Of a DNA stretch of 64,000 bases, positions 1 through 8,967 are shown piece after piece. The position numbers and the translations under genes are program-made. The stretch lies in assembly GCA_963815375.1 (NCBI GenBank), contig CAWFGX010000001.1, positions 3,037,454 through 3,101,453 on the forward strand, in the 5' to 3' direction. Under the pieces are notes generated by a model. The model worked only from the letters and a program-made list of their open reading frames with translations. It was not told where the DNA came from and did no database searches. How positions within the stretch are numbered: position 1 is the first letter of the stretch; each line of letters opens with the position of its first letter. The DNA comes from JASHPR01 sp963815375 (GTDB lineage: Bacteria; Actinomycetota; Actinomycetes; Streptosporangiales; Streptosporangiaceae).

Positions 1-514
1 ATTCGGCAGTCCGCGTCACCTCGAACAGGTAGCCGGATTCCGCCGGCAGCTTCCGGAGTCCCTCGCTCGCGAGCGCGTGATCATCAACCTGACCGGCGGT
101 GGCACGTTGTCCAGCCGGATTCTGATCCGGATCGGCGGGATCGATCTCATACGGATCATGGATTCTGCGCCACAGGTCTTGCCCCGGTTCCGTGAGGGAG
201 CCGGTGCCGTCGCCGTCGGAGCCCGTATGTTCGGTGATGGCCCGGCCAACCGCGTCCGCTCCGGCCAGCGTGTTACGGGCGCACAGGGACAAAGTCTCGG
301 TCAGCTCATCGCACACCCGCTGCCACGCCGGGCCAACCTGCCCGGCTGTCGAGTCGGGCGCTCCCGCATCAGGCGGCTGGAAGTAGGCGGCCGCCGCGCC
401 GCGAGCGACCGCGAGACCGTCGATCGCGTCGAGGTACACCTGAGCGATCCTGGGTAGCTCGACCCGGCCGACCTTCCACAGCGTCAGCAGCTCCCCACCC
501 GTGACTTCGGTCAT
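1..514 (-). CDS. Hypothetical protein, N-terminal part, cut by window edge
   Basis: An open frame runs on the minus strand from an ATG at 514-512 to the left edge, 171 codons without a stop. A GGAG lies about ten bases upstream of the ATG. The start reads MTEVTGGELLTLWKVGRVEL and is helical; the rest is rich in Asp, Ala and Gly with no transmembrane segment. I do not recognise the family. The helical N-terminus followed by an acidic linker resembles WXG/ESX-associated cytoplasmic proteins of actinomycetes, but that is only an impression. The downstream end is missing, so the true length is unknown. Confidence 0.55.
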   Translation of the reverse strand, partial: MTEVTGGELLTLWKVGRVELPRIAQVYLDAIDGLAVARGAAAAYFQPPDAGAPDSTAGQVGPAWQRVCDELTETLSLCARNTLAGADAVGRAITEHTGSDGDGTGSLTEPGQDLWRRIHDPYEIDPADPDQNPAGQRATAGQVDDHALASEGLRKLPAESGYLFEVTRTAE

Positions 515-729
515 GGCAACAGCTCCGGTCCCCGCGGGCGCGCGACAGACGGCTCGGGCAGTCCACCGAGACGATCAAGGCGCTCGTCGTTAGCAATGTA
601 CCTGGCACCACAGGAAGCCGGCCCGTGGCGAGCGGCTTGCCTGCGGTCCCGAAGAATGACGTTCGCACGGTAGGACACCTGGGAACTGGGAAAGTATGCC
701 GCGTTGACCGCATGTGAGGCGGAGGGGGC
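515..729. other. Divergent intergenic region
   Basis: About 215 bases separate the minus-strand edge gene from the plus-strand amidase. Both genes start from this gap, so their promoters should lie here. I see no convincing -35/-10 pair or palindrome. Confidence 0.4.
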
Positions 730-2166
730 TTGGTCGCCGTGGCAACTACTGACTCCTTGTGCTGGTTGCCCGCCACCGAACTCGCACGGCAGATTCGGGC
801 CGGATCGGTGACGCCGACCGACGTGGCGGAGCAGGTCGTCGACCGAATCGAGTCCATCAACCCGGAGTTGAACGCGTTTGTCACCTTCGATCGCGACCAG
901 GTACTCCGAGACGCGGCGCAACTGACTGCGGCGCAACGTGAAGGCGATGAGCTGGGCCCGTTGCATGGGGTGCCCTACTCGATCAAAGACCTGACCGCTG
1001 TCGCCGGGCTGCCGCTGACATTCGGACTCGTGCCGTTGAGGGACAGTATTCCCGAGCGTGACGCCACTGTCGTCACGCGGCTACGTGAAGCGGGTGGGCT
1101 ATTCCTTGGCAAGACGAATACTCTCGAGAGCGGTTACCACTGCGGCAGTACCGATAACCATCTGTTTGGCCCGACCCATAACCCGTGGAAACACGGAGCG
1201 ATCACAGGTGGCTCCAGCGGCGGTGCGGCTGCCGCAGTCGCCTCCGGGCTGGGGCAGCTTGCCGAGGGCAGCGACGGCGCGGGCTCCATACGGTCCCCTT
1301 CGTCCATGTGCGGAGTCGTCGGGCTGAAGCCCTCAGGAGGCCGCATTCCGCAGACTATTCTGCCTGGCCGCTATGACAGCTGGGTTTACCACGGCCCTAT
1401 CACCCGAACCGTCACCGACAACGCGCTTATGCTGAACGTATTGGCTGGCCCCGATCCCTCGGACCCAACAAGCCTGCCTGCCACCGACAGCGACTACGTG
1501 GCCGAGCTCAGCAATCACATTACGGGCTGGCGCGTCGCCTACTCTCCTGATCTCGGTTATGCGCAAGTGGATGACGAGGTCGCCAGCATCTGCAGGATGG
1601 CGGTTTCTGCGTTCGAGGAGTTGGGCGCGCACGTCACCGAGGCCACGCCAGCGTGGGGCAATCCCGTGGATGCCATGTGGAACGGCCTTTGGGTACCTGG
1701 CATCGGCAGCGGATACGACCTCTTGCGGTGGGACGAGCTACGCGGCCGCGTTGACGACAACCTGATCGAGATGATGCACGAGGACGAGCGATTGACTGGC
1801 GTCGATATCGGGCGAGCTGATGTGTTCCGCGGTGCAATGTGGGACACGTTCAGCGCGTTTATGGCTGACTACGAGCTGCTCGTCACTCCGACACTGACGG
1901 ACGCGGCATTCCCGATCACGCAGTTCGCCCCGGATAGGCTGCTAGGTGAGCCGCTGCGCCGGCAGGTGCTCGCCTGGGTGCTGACGTTCCCGTTCAACAT
2001 GTTGACCACGCCGGCCATTTCGGTGCCCGCCGGATTCACCTCAGATGGAAGGCCGGTCGGGATACAGATCACAGGCCGGATGCACGCGGATGCCGCGGTA
2101 CTGCGCGCCGCCGCAAATTTCGAGCGGGTACGCCCCTGGGTCCAGCACCGCCCCTCGGATCTTTGA
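730..2166 (+). CDS. Amidase signature family hydrolase
   Basis: A 478-residue protein of the amidase signature family, which hydrolyses amides with a Ser-cisSer-Lys triad. Lys86 sits in YSIKDLT, the cis-Ser is Ser162 in GGSSGG, and Ser186 in GAGSIR is spaced exactly 24 residues later, as in fatty acid amide hydrolase. The length is normal for the family. The start is a TTG at 730 with GGAGGGGG immediately upstream; the next in-frame candidate is the GTG four codons later. There is no signal peptide, so it should be cytoplasmic. It is not the GatA subunit by context, because no gatB or gatC is present. The substrate cannot be told from sequence. Confidence 0.92.
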   Translation: MVAVATTDSLCWLPATELARQIRAGSVTPTDVAEQVVDRIESINPELNAFVTFDRDQVLRDAAQLTAAQREGDELGPLHGVPYSIKDLTAVAGLPLTFGLVPLRDSIPERDATVVTRLREAGGLFLGKTNTLESGYHCGSTDNHLFGPTHNPWKHGAITGGSSGGAAAAVASGLGQLAEGSDGAGSIRSPSSMCGVVGLKPSGGRIPQTILPGRYDSWVYHGPITRTVTDNALMLNVLAGPDPSDPTSLPATDSDYVAELSNHITGWRVAYSPDLGYAQVDDEVASICRMAVSAFEELGAHVTEATPAWGNPVDAMWNGLWVPGIGSGYDLLRWDELRGRVDDNLIEMMHEDERLTGVDIGRADVFRGAMWDTFSAFMADYELLVTPTLTDAAFPITQFAPDRLLGEPLRRQVLAWVLTFPFNMLTTPAISVPAGFTSDGRPVGIQITGRMHADAAVLRAAANFERVRPWVQHRPSDL

Positions 2167-2251
2167 ACCTGCTTCCACCAGCGTGCCGGGAGACCATGGG
2201 ATCGGGAATGGCCCGGAACATCGCACGCGCCGGGCAGCCCTGTCGCGGCGG

Positions 2252-2938
2252 CTACTCCGCGCCGACGACCTTGAAGTCCTGGTTGACGAAGACGTGGTGG
2301 GGCCAGTTGACGCCGATGTAGTGGACCTCATACTCGCCGTTGCTTAGCTTCACAACACGGTCGACGATGCCGCCCGGGTAGGCAGCCAGCGCGGCTTCCG
2401 TCGCCGTGCTCGCTGCCTTTCCGCTGATGATCGTCCCTGACCCCTGACTGTAGCCCGCCGGGATCTGGCCGACCGTCTTTGACGTGGCCGCTGCGCCGCG
2501 CTGGAAGGGGATCACCCCTGCCGAGGAGGAAGCAGCAGATCCGCCGCTGCCAGCCGCTTGCACGATGACCTGCGTGGCCGTGATGGTCGTGTTGTTGGTT
2601 GTCCCGAGGACGAGGACGGGTTCGCCTGTTGTAACGGCGCTGGCCGAGGCCGGGCTCGTGCCGTCCTGGTAGGTCGTAGCGGATGCCTCCTTGACGGTCA
2701 CCTCCTGGCCCGCCGGTGTCGTCATCGTGAAGCCCGACGTGGACATGCTGGCGACCGTGCCGGATGCGCCCCCGGCGGCCGGTCCCGACCGGGCGTTGGA
2801 TCCCCCGCCGGCGGACCCAGTGCTGTCAGCGGCTGGGCCACTTCTGGAGGCTGCGCTTGCGATCCCATAGGAACCGCCCGCGACCGCGATGACTGCGGCG
2901 CCGGCAATGATGGACCTGGTGAGTCTGCGGGAAGACAT
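2252..2938 (-). CDS. Exported DUF5666/PepSY-like protein
   Basis: A 228-residue protein starting MSSRRLTRSIIAGAAVIAVA, an N-terminal membrane anchor or signal peptide of about 30 residues. A Gly/Ser/Ala-rich linker follows. Residues around 60-130 resemble DUF5666 (a beta-rich domain with GEPVLVLGTTNN), and the last 70 residues resemble a PepSY-like fold (AATEAAL type helix, then a YEVHYI strand). I chose the ATG at 2938 rather than the longer frame to 3085, because a GGGGG stretch lies about ten bases upstream and the signal peptide then begins the protein. It is probably surface-exposed. It lies tail to tail with the amidase and diverges from the transglutaminase operon. Confidence 0.75.
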   Translation of the reverse strand: MSSRRLTRSIIAGAAVIAVAGGSYGIASAASRSGPAADSTGSAGGGSNARSGPAAGGASGTVASMSTSGFTMTTPAGQEVTVKEASATTYQDGTSPASASAVTTGEPVLVLGTTNNTTITATQVIVQAAGSGGSAASSSAGVIPFQRGAAATSKTVGQIPAGYSQGSGTIISGKAASTATEAALAAYPGGIVDRVVKLSNGEYEVHYIGVNWPHHVFVNQDFKVVGAE

Positions 2939-3109
2939 TTGCTGCGCCCCCTTCGTCGATGCCACCAGATCTAACGGTGGCTGCCGGCGCTGGAACTGCG
3001 ATGGAAGCAACCCGGAATGTGGCCGAGAGGTTGGCCGGCGCTGACTGACGTTTAGCTCTGAGGCTGGGCTGAGGCTAAGCGTCAACGAACCACGGGGAGT
3101 GGTAACCGC

Positions 3110-3955
3110 GTGGAAACATCAGGCGCAGATGATGAACGTATGGGGACGCGCCGCGTCAGGGTGGGATGCGAGTTCGGCTACCGGGCCGAGATCGACACGC
3201 CGGTCGTGTTCCATGTGCAGCCGATCAAATCCGGGGGCGTGGACGTCAAGCTCGAGTGGCGGCGGTCAGATCCGCAGTTCGCGGTCCGGGGCTTTGCCGA
3301 CGTGTACGGCAATCCCGGTTTTCGCGCCTTGCTTCCTGCGGGCCGGTCGAGCTTCTGGTACAGCGCGATGGCTTGGGTGCCCGATGCTACTGAGGATGTC
3401 GACAAGGATGCCCTGGAGTGCCCACCCGATGCTCTTCCCGACGAGACCCTGATCTACACCTTGCCGAGCCGCTACTGCCTGCCCGACGTGCTCGGCGATG
3501 AGGCATGGTCGCGCTTCGGCGGCGTGCAGCCTGGTTACGGCCGGGTCCAGGCTATCTGCGATTACGTGCACGATCACCTCACGTTCCAGTACGGCAGCAC
3601 GACGTCGCTGACGACCGCCGCCGACGTCAACCAGGGCGGCCGGGGCGTGTGCCGCGATTTCGCCCACCTGGCCGTGTCGTTCTGTCGGGCGCTGAACATC
3701 CCGGCCCGTTATGTCTTCGGCTATCTGCCCGACCTTGACGTCCCGCCGGACCCGGCGCCGATGGACTTCGCGGCTTGGATGGAAGTGTGGCTCGGCGACC
3801 GGTGGTGGACCTTTGACCCGCGCAATAACACCCGGCGCAAGGGGCGCATCGTGATCGGCCGGGGCCGCGACGCATCGGATGTCGCCATGGCGACGACGTT
3901 TGGCGGACCGGTGCTCGAGACGATGCTGGTCCAGGCGGAGGAGGCAACCGCATGA
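3110..3955 (+). CDS. Transglutaminase-like protein, first of three in the operon
   Basis: A 281-residue cytoplasmic transglutaminase/protease-like superfamily protein. The N-terminal half is the beta-sandwich seen in bacterial members. The core has the nucleophile Cys in GRGVCRDFAHL and the Asp in TFDPRNN, but where the other two paralogues have the catalytic His in HAWVE this one reads DFAAWMEV, so the His is an Ala. I recall Ser/Ala at this site in related short proteins, so it may be a subfamily trait. The start is the GTG at 3110, with GGGGAG nine bases upstream; ATG at 3140 is an alternative. It is the first gene of the operon and its stop overlaps the next start (ATGA). Confidence 0.88.
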   Translation: METSGADDERMGTRRVRVGCEFGYRAEIDTPVVFHVQPIKSGGVDVKLEWRRSDPQFAVRGFADVYGNPGFRALLPAGRSSFWYSAMAWVPDATEDVDKDALECPPDALPDETLIYTLPSRYCLPDVLGDEAWSRFGGVQPGYGRVQAICDYVHDHLTFQYGSTTSLTTAADVNQGGRGVCRDFAHLAVSFCRALNIPARYVFGYLPDLDVPPDPAPMDFAAWMEVWLGDRWWTFDPRNNTRRKGRIVIGRGRDASDVAMATTFGGPVLETMLVQAEEATA

Positions 3956-4860
3956 TGCTCGACGCGCAGGTCCTCCATGCGCCGCTGCTCGACCACCGCG
4001 AGCTTGACCTTGATGCCGCGCGGCGCCTCACCTACGTGATCGAGCAGAGCTTCCGGTACGACTACGACGCGCCGGTGAAGTCCCTGCGCCAGCGGCTTGT
4101 CATCATCCCGCCGACCCGTCACGGCAGCCAGTACCTGCGCGGACACCTGCTGGAGGTCAGCGGAACCCAGGCCCGGCGCTACCTGTGCCGCGACGGCGAC
4201 GGCAACCTTGTCGCCTGGGTCCGCTCGGAACGCGTGACGCAGGCCGTCGAGTTCCGGCTCATTGCTGTGGTCGAGCGGGTGCGTGGTCAGGGGCCCACGG
4301 TGCTGCAGGCCCGGGCACTGCACGATCCGCGCCTGCTGCGGGCGACCCGGCTCACCGCCGCCTCCGACAGGCTCCGGGCGCTGGCGCGCGGCCTGGCCGC
4401 GCAGCCAGGCACCCCGGAGCAGCGGGCAGAGCGGATCTGCGAGGCCGTCCACTCGGCGATCACCTATGCCGATGGCGTCACATCGGTGCAGACGACGGCC
4501 GCAGAAGCGCTGGCCGGCGGCCGCGGGGTGTGCCAGGACTTCGCGCACGTGATGCTCGCGCTCTGCCACCTCGTCGGGCTGCCCGCCAGGTATGTGTCCG
4601 GCCATCTGCTCGGCCAGGGCGGCACGCACGCCTGGGTCGAGGTAGTTGTGCCGGAGGCTCACGGGGAAGCGCCGGCGGCGCAAGGCCCCGTTGCCCTCGC
4701 GTTCGACCCGTGCAACGGCCGCCGGGCAGGAGCCGGCTACGTCACGGTTGCGACCGGCCGCGACTACGCGGACGTCGCACCGACATCGGGCTCGTATGTC
4801 GGAACGGCGCGCGGCCGCCTCACCGCCGGCCGGCGGGTGGGCATCCTCGCCGCGGGCTGA
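3952..4860 (+). CDS. Transglutaminase-like protein, second of three
   Basis: A 302-residue protein. Residues 24-60 form the bacterial transglutaminase N-terminal region (LTYVIEQSFRYDYDAPVKSL) and the core follows at about 160-270. The triad is complete: Cys in GRGVCQDFAH, His in GTHAWVEV and Asp in ALAFDPCNG. This family includes cysteine peptidases and amide-bond formers. The ATG at 3952 overlaps the previous stop by four bases, so the two are probably translationally coupled. The final residues are short and basic. It precedes the ATP-grasp gene by 66 bases, the only real gap in the operon. Confidence 0.92.
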   Translation: MMLDAQVLHAPLLDHRELDLDAARRLTYVIEQSFRYDYDAPVKSLRQRLVIIPPTRHGSQYLRGHLLEVSGTQARRYLCRDGDGNLVAWVRSERVTQAVEFRLIAVVERVRGQGPTVLQARALHDPRLLRATRLTAASDRLRALARGLAAQPGTPEQRAERICEAVHSAITYADGVTSVQTTAAEALAGGRGVCQDFAHVMLALCHLVGLPARYVSGHLLGQGGTHAWVEVVVPEAHGEAPAAQGPVALAFDPCNGRRAGAGYVTVATGRDYADVAPTSGSYVGTARGRLTAGRRVGILAAG

Positions 4861-4926
4861 TCCGGTCCAGGAAACCCGGCCCTATTCGGTAACGAGAACG
4901 CAACATGCTGCGTCTACGCTTTCGAC

Positions 4927-6468
4927 GTGGCGGACATCTTCGACAGTTATCAGCTTGCCGCCGCATGGGACGAGATGTTCGAGCGGCCCGGGGTGCCGCG
5001 GCATCCCTATCAGGCGCTGCTCACCGCGCTGCAGCCGCTGGATCCGAGCGAGCTGCGCTACCGGGCGGATCAGATGGCGCGGGCGTTCACCGACCGCGGC
5101 GTCACCTTCGACCACGCGGGCAAGGAGCGGCCGTTCCCGCTGGACCTGATCCCCCGGATCATCGACGCGGTCGAATGGGACCACATCTCGCGGGGAGTGC
5201 GCCAGCGGGTGCTGGCGCTCGAGGCGTTTCTCGCCGACGTGTACGGGCCGGGCCTGGTCTTCGCCGACGGCATCCTGCCGAAACGAGTGGTGGTGACCTC
5301 CCAGCACTTTTGCCGTGAGGCCGCTGGCGTGGCCCCGCCCAACGGCGTCCGCGTGCACATCGCCGGCATCGACCTCGTCAGGGACGAGCAGGGCAGGTTC
5401 CGGGTGCTGGAGGACAATCTCCGCACCCCGTCGGGCGTCAGCTACGTCGTGGAGAACCGGCTGGCGATGACCAGGACGTTCCCGGCACTGTTCGCCGAGC
5501 AGCACGTCAACCCAGTCGACGAGTACCCGGCCCGGCTGCTCGCGGCGCTGCGGGCCGCTGCGCCCCCGCAGGCTGCGGATCCCGTGGTCGTCCTGCTCAC
5601 CCCTGGGGTCTTCAACGCCGCGTACTTCGAGCACACCCTCCTCGCCCGGCTGATGGGGGTGGAGCTCGTCGAGGGCCGGGACCTGATGTGCTCGGACAAC
5701 AAGGTGTACGTGCACACGACCCAGGGCAGCCAGCCGGTCGACGTGATCTACCGCCGGGTCGATGACGAGTTCCTCGACCCGCTCCATTTCTGGCCCGGCT
5801 CGGTCATCGGCTGCCCCGGCATACTCAACGCCGCCCGTGCGGGCAACGTCACGATCGCGAACGCGGTCGGCAACGGCGTCGCGGACGACAAGCTGCTCTA
5901 CACCTACGTGCCCGACCTGATCGGCTATTACCTGGGCGAAGTACCGATCCTGCCCAACGTTGAGTCCTTCCGGCTCGACGATCCCGAGGTGCTCGACTGG
6001 GTGCTTGCGCGGCTCGACCAGCTGGTGCTGAAGCCCGTGGACGGCGCCGGTGGCCGCGGCATCGTGATTGGCCCGCGCGCGGACGAGCGCACCCTCGCGG
6101 CGCTGCGTGCGGAGGTGACCGCGCAGCCAAGGAAGTGGACGGCCCAGCGGCCGGTCGCGCTGTCCACCTCGCCGGTGCTGATCGGCGAGGGCTTGGCGCC
6201 GCGCCATATCGACCTGCGGCCGTTCGCCGTCAACGACGGCAGCCAGGTGTGGCTGCTGCCGGGCGGCCTGACCCGGGTGGCCCTCGGCGAAGGCAACCTC
6301 GTCGTGAACTCCAGCCAGGGCGGCGGATCCAAGGACACCTGGGTGCTCGCCCGCGTCGGGCGCCGCGGCGAAGCCAGCGCCCGGCAGCCGATGCCGCCGC
6401 CTGAGCACGCTCCCGAGTCCGCCGTCGTGGGCAGGGAGGACGGCCCGGCAGCAGGCGATCAGCAGTGA
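4927..6468 (+). CDS. Circularly permuted ATP-grasp ligase (DUF404/DUF407 type)
   Basis: A 513-residue protein starting MADIFDSYQLAAAWDEMF, typical of the circularly permuted ATP-grasp type 2 family found with alpha-E and transglutaminase genes. The permuted catalytic region includes a conserved LEDNLRTPSGVSYVVENR stretch near residue 160, a Lys-containing LVLKPVDGAGGRGIVIG glycine-rich loop near 365, and an HIDLRPF motif near 427. ATP-grasp enzymes join a carboxylate to an amine using ATP, so this is the likely ligase of the operon. The start is a GTG at 4927; the stop overlaps the alpha-E start (GTGA). Substrates are unknown. The C-terminus is Pro/Glu-rich and probably disordered. Confidence 0.93.
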   Translation: MADIFDSYQLAAAWDEMFERPGVPRHPYQALLTALQPLDPSELRYRADQMARAFTDRGVTFDHAGKERPFPLDLIPRIIDAVEWDHISRGVRQRVLALEAFLADVYGPGLVFADGILPKRVVVTSQHFCREAAGVAPPNGVRVHIAGIDLVRDEQGRFRVLEDNLRTPSGVSYVVENRLAMTRTFPALFAEQHVNPVDEYPARLLAALRAAAPPQAADPVVVLLTPGVFNAAYFEHTLLARLMGVELVEGRDLMCSDNKVYVHTTQGSQPVDVIYRRVDDEFLDPLHFWPGSVIGCPGILNAARAGNVTIANAVGNGVADDKLLYTYVPDLIGYYLGEVPILPNVESFRLDDPEVLDWVLARLDQLVLKPVDGAGGRGIVIGPRADERTLAALRAEVTAQPRKWTAQRPVALSTSPVLIGEGLAPRHIDLRPFAVNDGSQVWLLPGGLTRVALGEGNLVVNSSQGGGSKDTWVLARVGRRGEASARQPMPPPEHAPESAVVGREDGPAAGDQQ

Positions 6469-7430
6469 GCACCGCTGCCGCCACGCGGACGGGGCTGCTG
6501 AGCCGCATCGCCGAGACCCTGTTCTGGACCGGCCGCTACATCGAGCGCGCGGACGACACCGCCCGGATGGTCGATGTCTACGTGCACCGGATGCTAGAGG
6601 AGCCCCAGGCGGACGAGGACTCGGGATGCGGCGCGCTGCTGGCCGTGCTCGGAATCCTGCCCCCCGAGACCACCCGGCTGGACATCGGGACCGCGCTGGA
6701 CCTGCTCGCTTACGACCAGAAAAGCCCTAGCGCGATCGCCGGCGCGGTCCTGGCGGCACGATCGGGCGCCCGCACCGTGCGCGAGGTTATCTCCGGCGAG
6801 ATGTGGGAGTGCCTGAACGTCACGGCGCTCGCCCTGCCACGCCAGCGTAAGTCGGCCGAGCGCCTGGGCCCCCATGTCTACCTGCAGTTCATCAGGGAAC
6901 GGGCAGCGTTGCTCTTCGGCCTGGCCGATTCGACGATGAGCCATGACGACGCCTGGCGGTTCCTGGTGCTGGGCCAGAACGTGGAGCGGGTGGACATGAC
7001 GGCCAGGATGCTGCTCGCCCGGATGCCCGCTGCCCCCGTTGAGCTCGGCTCGCAGATGCTACTGCAGGCGTGCGGTGCCTACGAGTCGTTCGCCCGCACC
7101 CGCGGCTGGGCCGGCGGCGGTTCCGGGCACGTCGCCGAGTTCCTCGTCCTCGACCGGCTGTTCCCCAGGTCGGTGCTGCACGCGCTGGCGACGGCAGAGG
7201 AGTGCCTGGTTTCCCTGGACCCCGGGACGGCCAGCGATGGCACGGGGTCCCTGGCGCAGATCAGGCGGATGCGGGCTGGGCTGGAGGGCACAGACGCTGC
7301 TAAGGCGCTGCCTGGCCAGCTTGCCGATGTGCTAGGTGCGGTCCAGCAGACCTGCCTGGATGTCAGCGAGGCCATTACCGAGCGTTACTTCACCTACGCG
7401 CTGCAGGCCCCGTGGAAGAAGCGGCCGTGA
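6465..7430 (+). CDS. Alpha-E domain protein (DUF403)
   Basis: A 321-residue all-alpha protein of the alpha-E family. The start has the family hallmark of an ETLFWTGRYIERADD stretch at residues 16-30, and a second conserved LGQNVERVDMTARML helix follows near residue 170. The function is unproven; it always travels with circularly permuted ATP-grasp and transglutaminase genes and is thought to be the partner of the ligase. The GTG start overlaps the ligase stop by four bases. There is no signal or membrane segment, so it should be cytoplasmic. It ends overlapping the third transglutaminase gene. Confidence 0.92.
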   Translation: MSTAAATRTGLLSRIAETLFWTGRYIERADDTARMVDVYVHRMLEEPQADEDSGCGALLAVLGILPPETTRLDIGTALDLLAYDQKSPSAIAGAVLAARSGARTVREVISGEMWECLNVTALALPRQRKSAERLGPHVYLQFIRERAALLFGLADSTMSHDDAWRFLVLGQNVERVDMTARMLLARMPAAPVELGSQMLLQACGAYESFARTRGWAGGGSGHVAEFLVLDRLFPRSVLHALATAEECLVSLDPGTASDGTGSLAQIRRMRAGLEGTDAAKALPGQLADVLGAVQQTCLDVSEAITERYFTYALQAPWKKRP

Positions 7431-8275
7431 GCAGCGGCTGGCGGCTGAGGGTCGTGCACCGGACGCAGGTGCGCTACCAGGAGGCGGTGCGGGCGTCGTA
7501 TAACGAGGCTCGGATGACTCCCCAGGACCTGCCCCGCCAGTCCGTGCTCGACACCGGGGTCTCCACCGATATCCCGGTCCCGATCTGGACCTACAGCGAC
7601 TACTGGGGGACGGTCGTCAGCTCCTTCGACATCCAGGCGCCGCATGAGGAACTGGAGATCCGCGCCCGGGCGACCGTCGAGACCAGGCCAGCGCCTGAGC
7701 CGGGTCGGCCGCTGCCCTGGGCCGTCCTGCGTGAGCGGGCAGCGGACGGGCAGCTGCTGGAGTTCCTCATGCCGACCGCACGCACGGCTGTCAGCGCGGA
7801 GCTTGCGGAGGCCGCGCGGGAGCGTACCGCCAGAGCCGACCCGCTCGAGGCCGCCAGCGAGATCGTCTCCTGGGTGAGCGACCGGGTCGCCTACGTGCAG
7901 GGCGCGACCGAGGTCCGGACGGGCGCGCAGGAGGTGTGGGACATGGGCGAGGGTGTCTGCCAGGACATGGCGCACCTGACCGTGGCGCTACTGCGCGAGG
8001 TCGGCCTGCCCGCCCGGTACGTCTCGGGGTACCTGCACCCGATGGCCGGCGCAGAGCCGGGGGACGAGATGGAGGGCGAGAGCCACGCCTGGGTCGAGTA
8101 CTGGGATGGCGAGTGGGTCGCCTGTGATCCGACAAACCTGGCCCACGTCGGCGAGCGGCACGTGGTGGTCGCCGTCGGCCGGGACTACGGCGACGTCCCG
8201 CCGCTGAAGGGCATATATCGGGGCGCGCCGAACAGCCGGATGCAGGTCGCTGTGAGCGTCACCAGGCTGGCCTAG
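7427..8275 (+). CDS. Transglutaminase-like protein, third of three
   Basis: A 282-residue transglutaminase-like protein with an N-terminal beta domain (LRVVHRTQVRYQEAV) and a complete core: Cys in GEGVCQDMAHL, His in ESHAWVEYW and Asp in ACDPTNLAH. I chose the GTG at 7427, which gives the same GTGA overlap as the preceding junction; a GTG at 7412 would overlap by 19 bases. It is the end of the operon. The pairing of a ligase with Cys-peptidase-like enzymes suggests that a peptide or isopeptide tag is made and then trimmed or transferred. This is inference from family context, not shown here. Confidence 0.92.
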   Translation: MSSGWRLRVVHRTQVRYQEAVRASYNEARMTPQDLPRQSVLDTGVSTDIPVPIWTYSDYWGTVVSSFDIQAPHEELEIRARATVETRPAPEPGRPLPWAVLRERAADGQLLEFLMPTARTAVSAELAEAARERTARADPLEAASEIVSWVSDRVAYVQGATEVRTGAQEVWDMGEGVCQDMAHLTVALLREVGLPARYVSGYLHPMAGAEPGDEMEGESHAWVEYWDGEWVACDPTNLAHVGERHVVVAVGRDYGDVPPLKGIYRGAPNSRMQVAVSVTRLA

Positions 8276-8662
8276 GGGCGGTGGCTGACAAACTGTCACA
8301 TCTATTCGTGGGCCTAGTTGTGCAACGCCGTTCCTGCCTTCAACGCTGAGGAGATGGCAGACGTCATCCGGCGCACTGGCTGATCGGGCCCTGAGCCCCG
8401 GCGGCCAGCCGGCCCTCTGTGCCGCGCATCTTGCCTCCCCGCGAAACCAACCTGCCCGTGCCCGCCTGCTGACTCGAACATTCGGAGTGATTCACCTTCT
8501 GCATGCGATTCCTTCTGTGGCCAGGCCGTCGCTGCCTGAATGATCACGCCCCCCTGGTGATCACATCCTCCACCAGCACCACCGTCAGGCCGTTCTACCC
8601 ACCGGCACTGCGACGATGCGGAGCGCAAGTAGAAAGAGAGGTGGCACGGACCCGCCGGCCGC
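8276..8662. other. Intergenic region, no gene seen
   Basis: Open frames here have no family resemblance and poor codon patterns. I see no strong hairpin directly after the transglutaminase operon. Confidence 0.5.
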
Positions 8663-8890
8663 CTAATTTTCCCGTTTGGGACGCGCTGCCCGAGCGTCTG
8701 GATAGTTGTGCGCCCACCGGTCGTAGACATAGCTGACGGAGACCTTACTGCTGTCTGGATCGGCGCCGAATTTCTCGAGGGACCGGCCAAACTCCAGCGC
8801 TGCGGCGCCGATCAGATCCGGCTTGTAGACTTCGATATGCCCCGGCACATTCACCTCGATGGTGATAGTAAGGATCCTGGGTGTCTCCAT
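8663..8890 (-). CDS. Small hypothetical protein
   Basis: A 75-residue frame starting METPRILTITIEVNVPGHIE with alternating beta strands and helices, ending in a basic tail. I chose the ATG at 8890 because AGGAG lies eleven bases upstream; ATG at 8899 is closer to that site but spaced too tightly. The family is not recognised. A 13-bp perfect hairpin sits 36 bases upstream of the start. It could be a small soluble protein; a false frame cannot be excluded. Confidence 0.5.
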   Translation of the reverse strand: METPRILTITIEVNVPGHIEVYKPDLIGAAALEFGRSLEKFGADPDSSKVSVSYVYDRWAHNYPDARAARPKREN

Positions 8891-8925
8891 TGGCGTCATC
8901 ACTCCTGCCCATAAAGCGACGTTGT

Positions 8926-8967
8926 GCCGCCGAGCCGTCAGCGGACTGGACGGGACGGCTCGGCGGC
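8926..8967. terminator. 13-bp perfect inverted repeat
   Basis: The arms 8926-8938 (GCCGCCGAGCCGT) and 8955-8967 are perfectly complementary with a 16-base loop. No T-run follows on either strand, so it is a terminator candidate of the GC-rich actinobacterial kind or a 5' leader structure for the small gene at 8663-8890. Confidence 0.55.

Noticed and set aside
4882..6408. A 508-codon minus-strand frame opposite the ATP-grasp gene
   Set aside because: Arg/His/Asp-rich translation without any family resemblance; mirror of a real gene.
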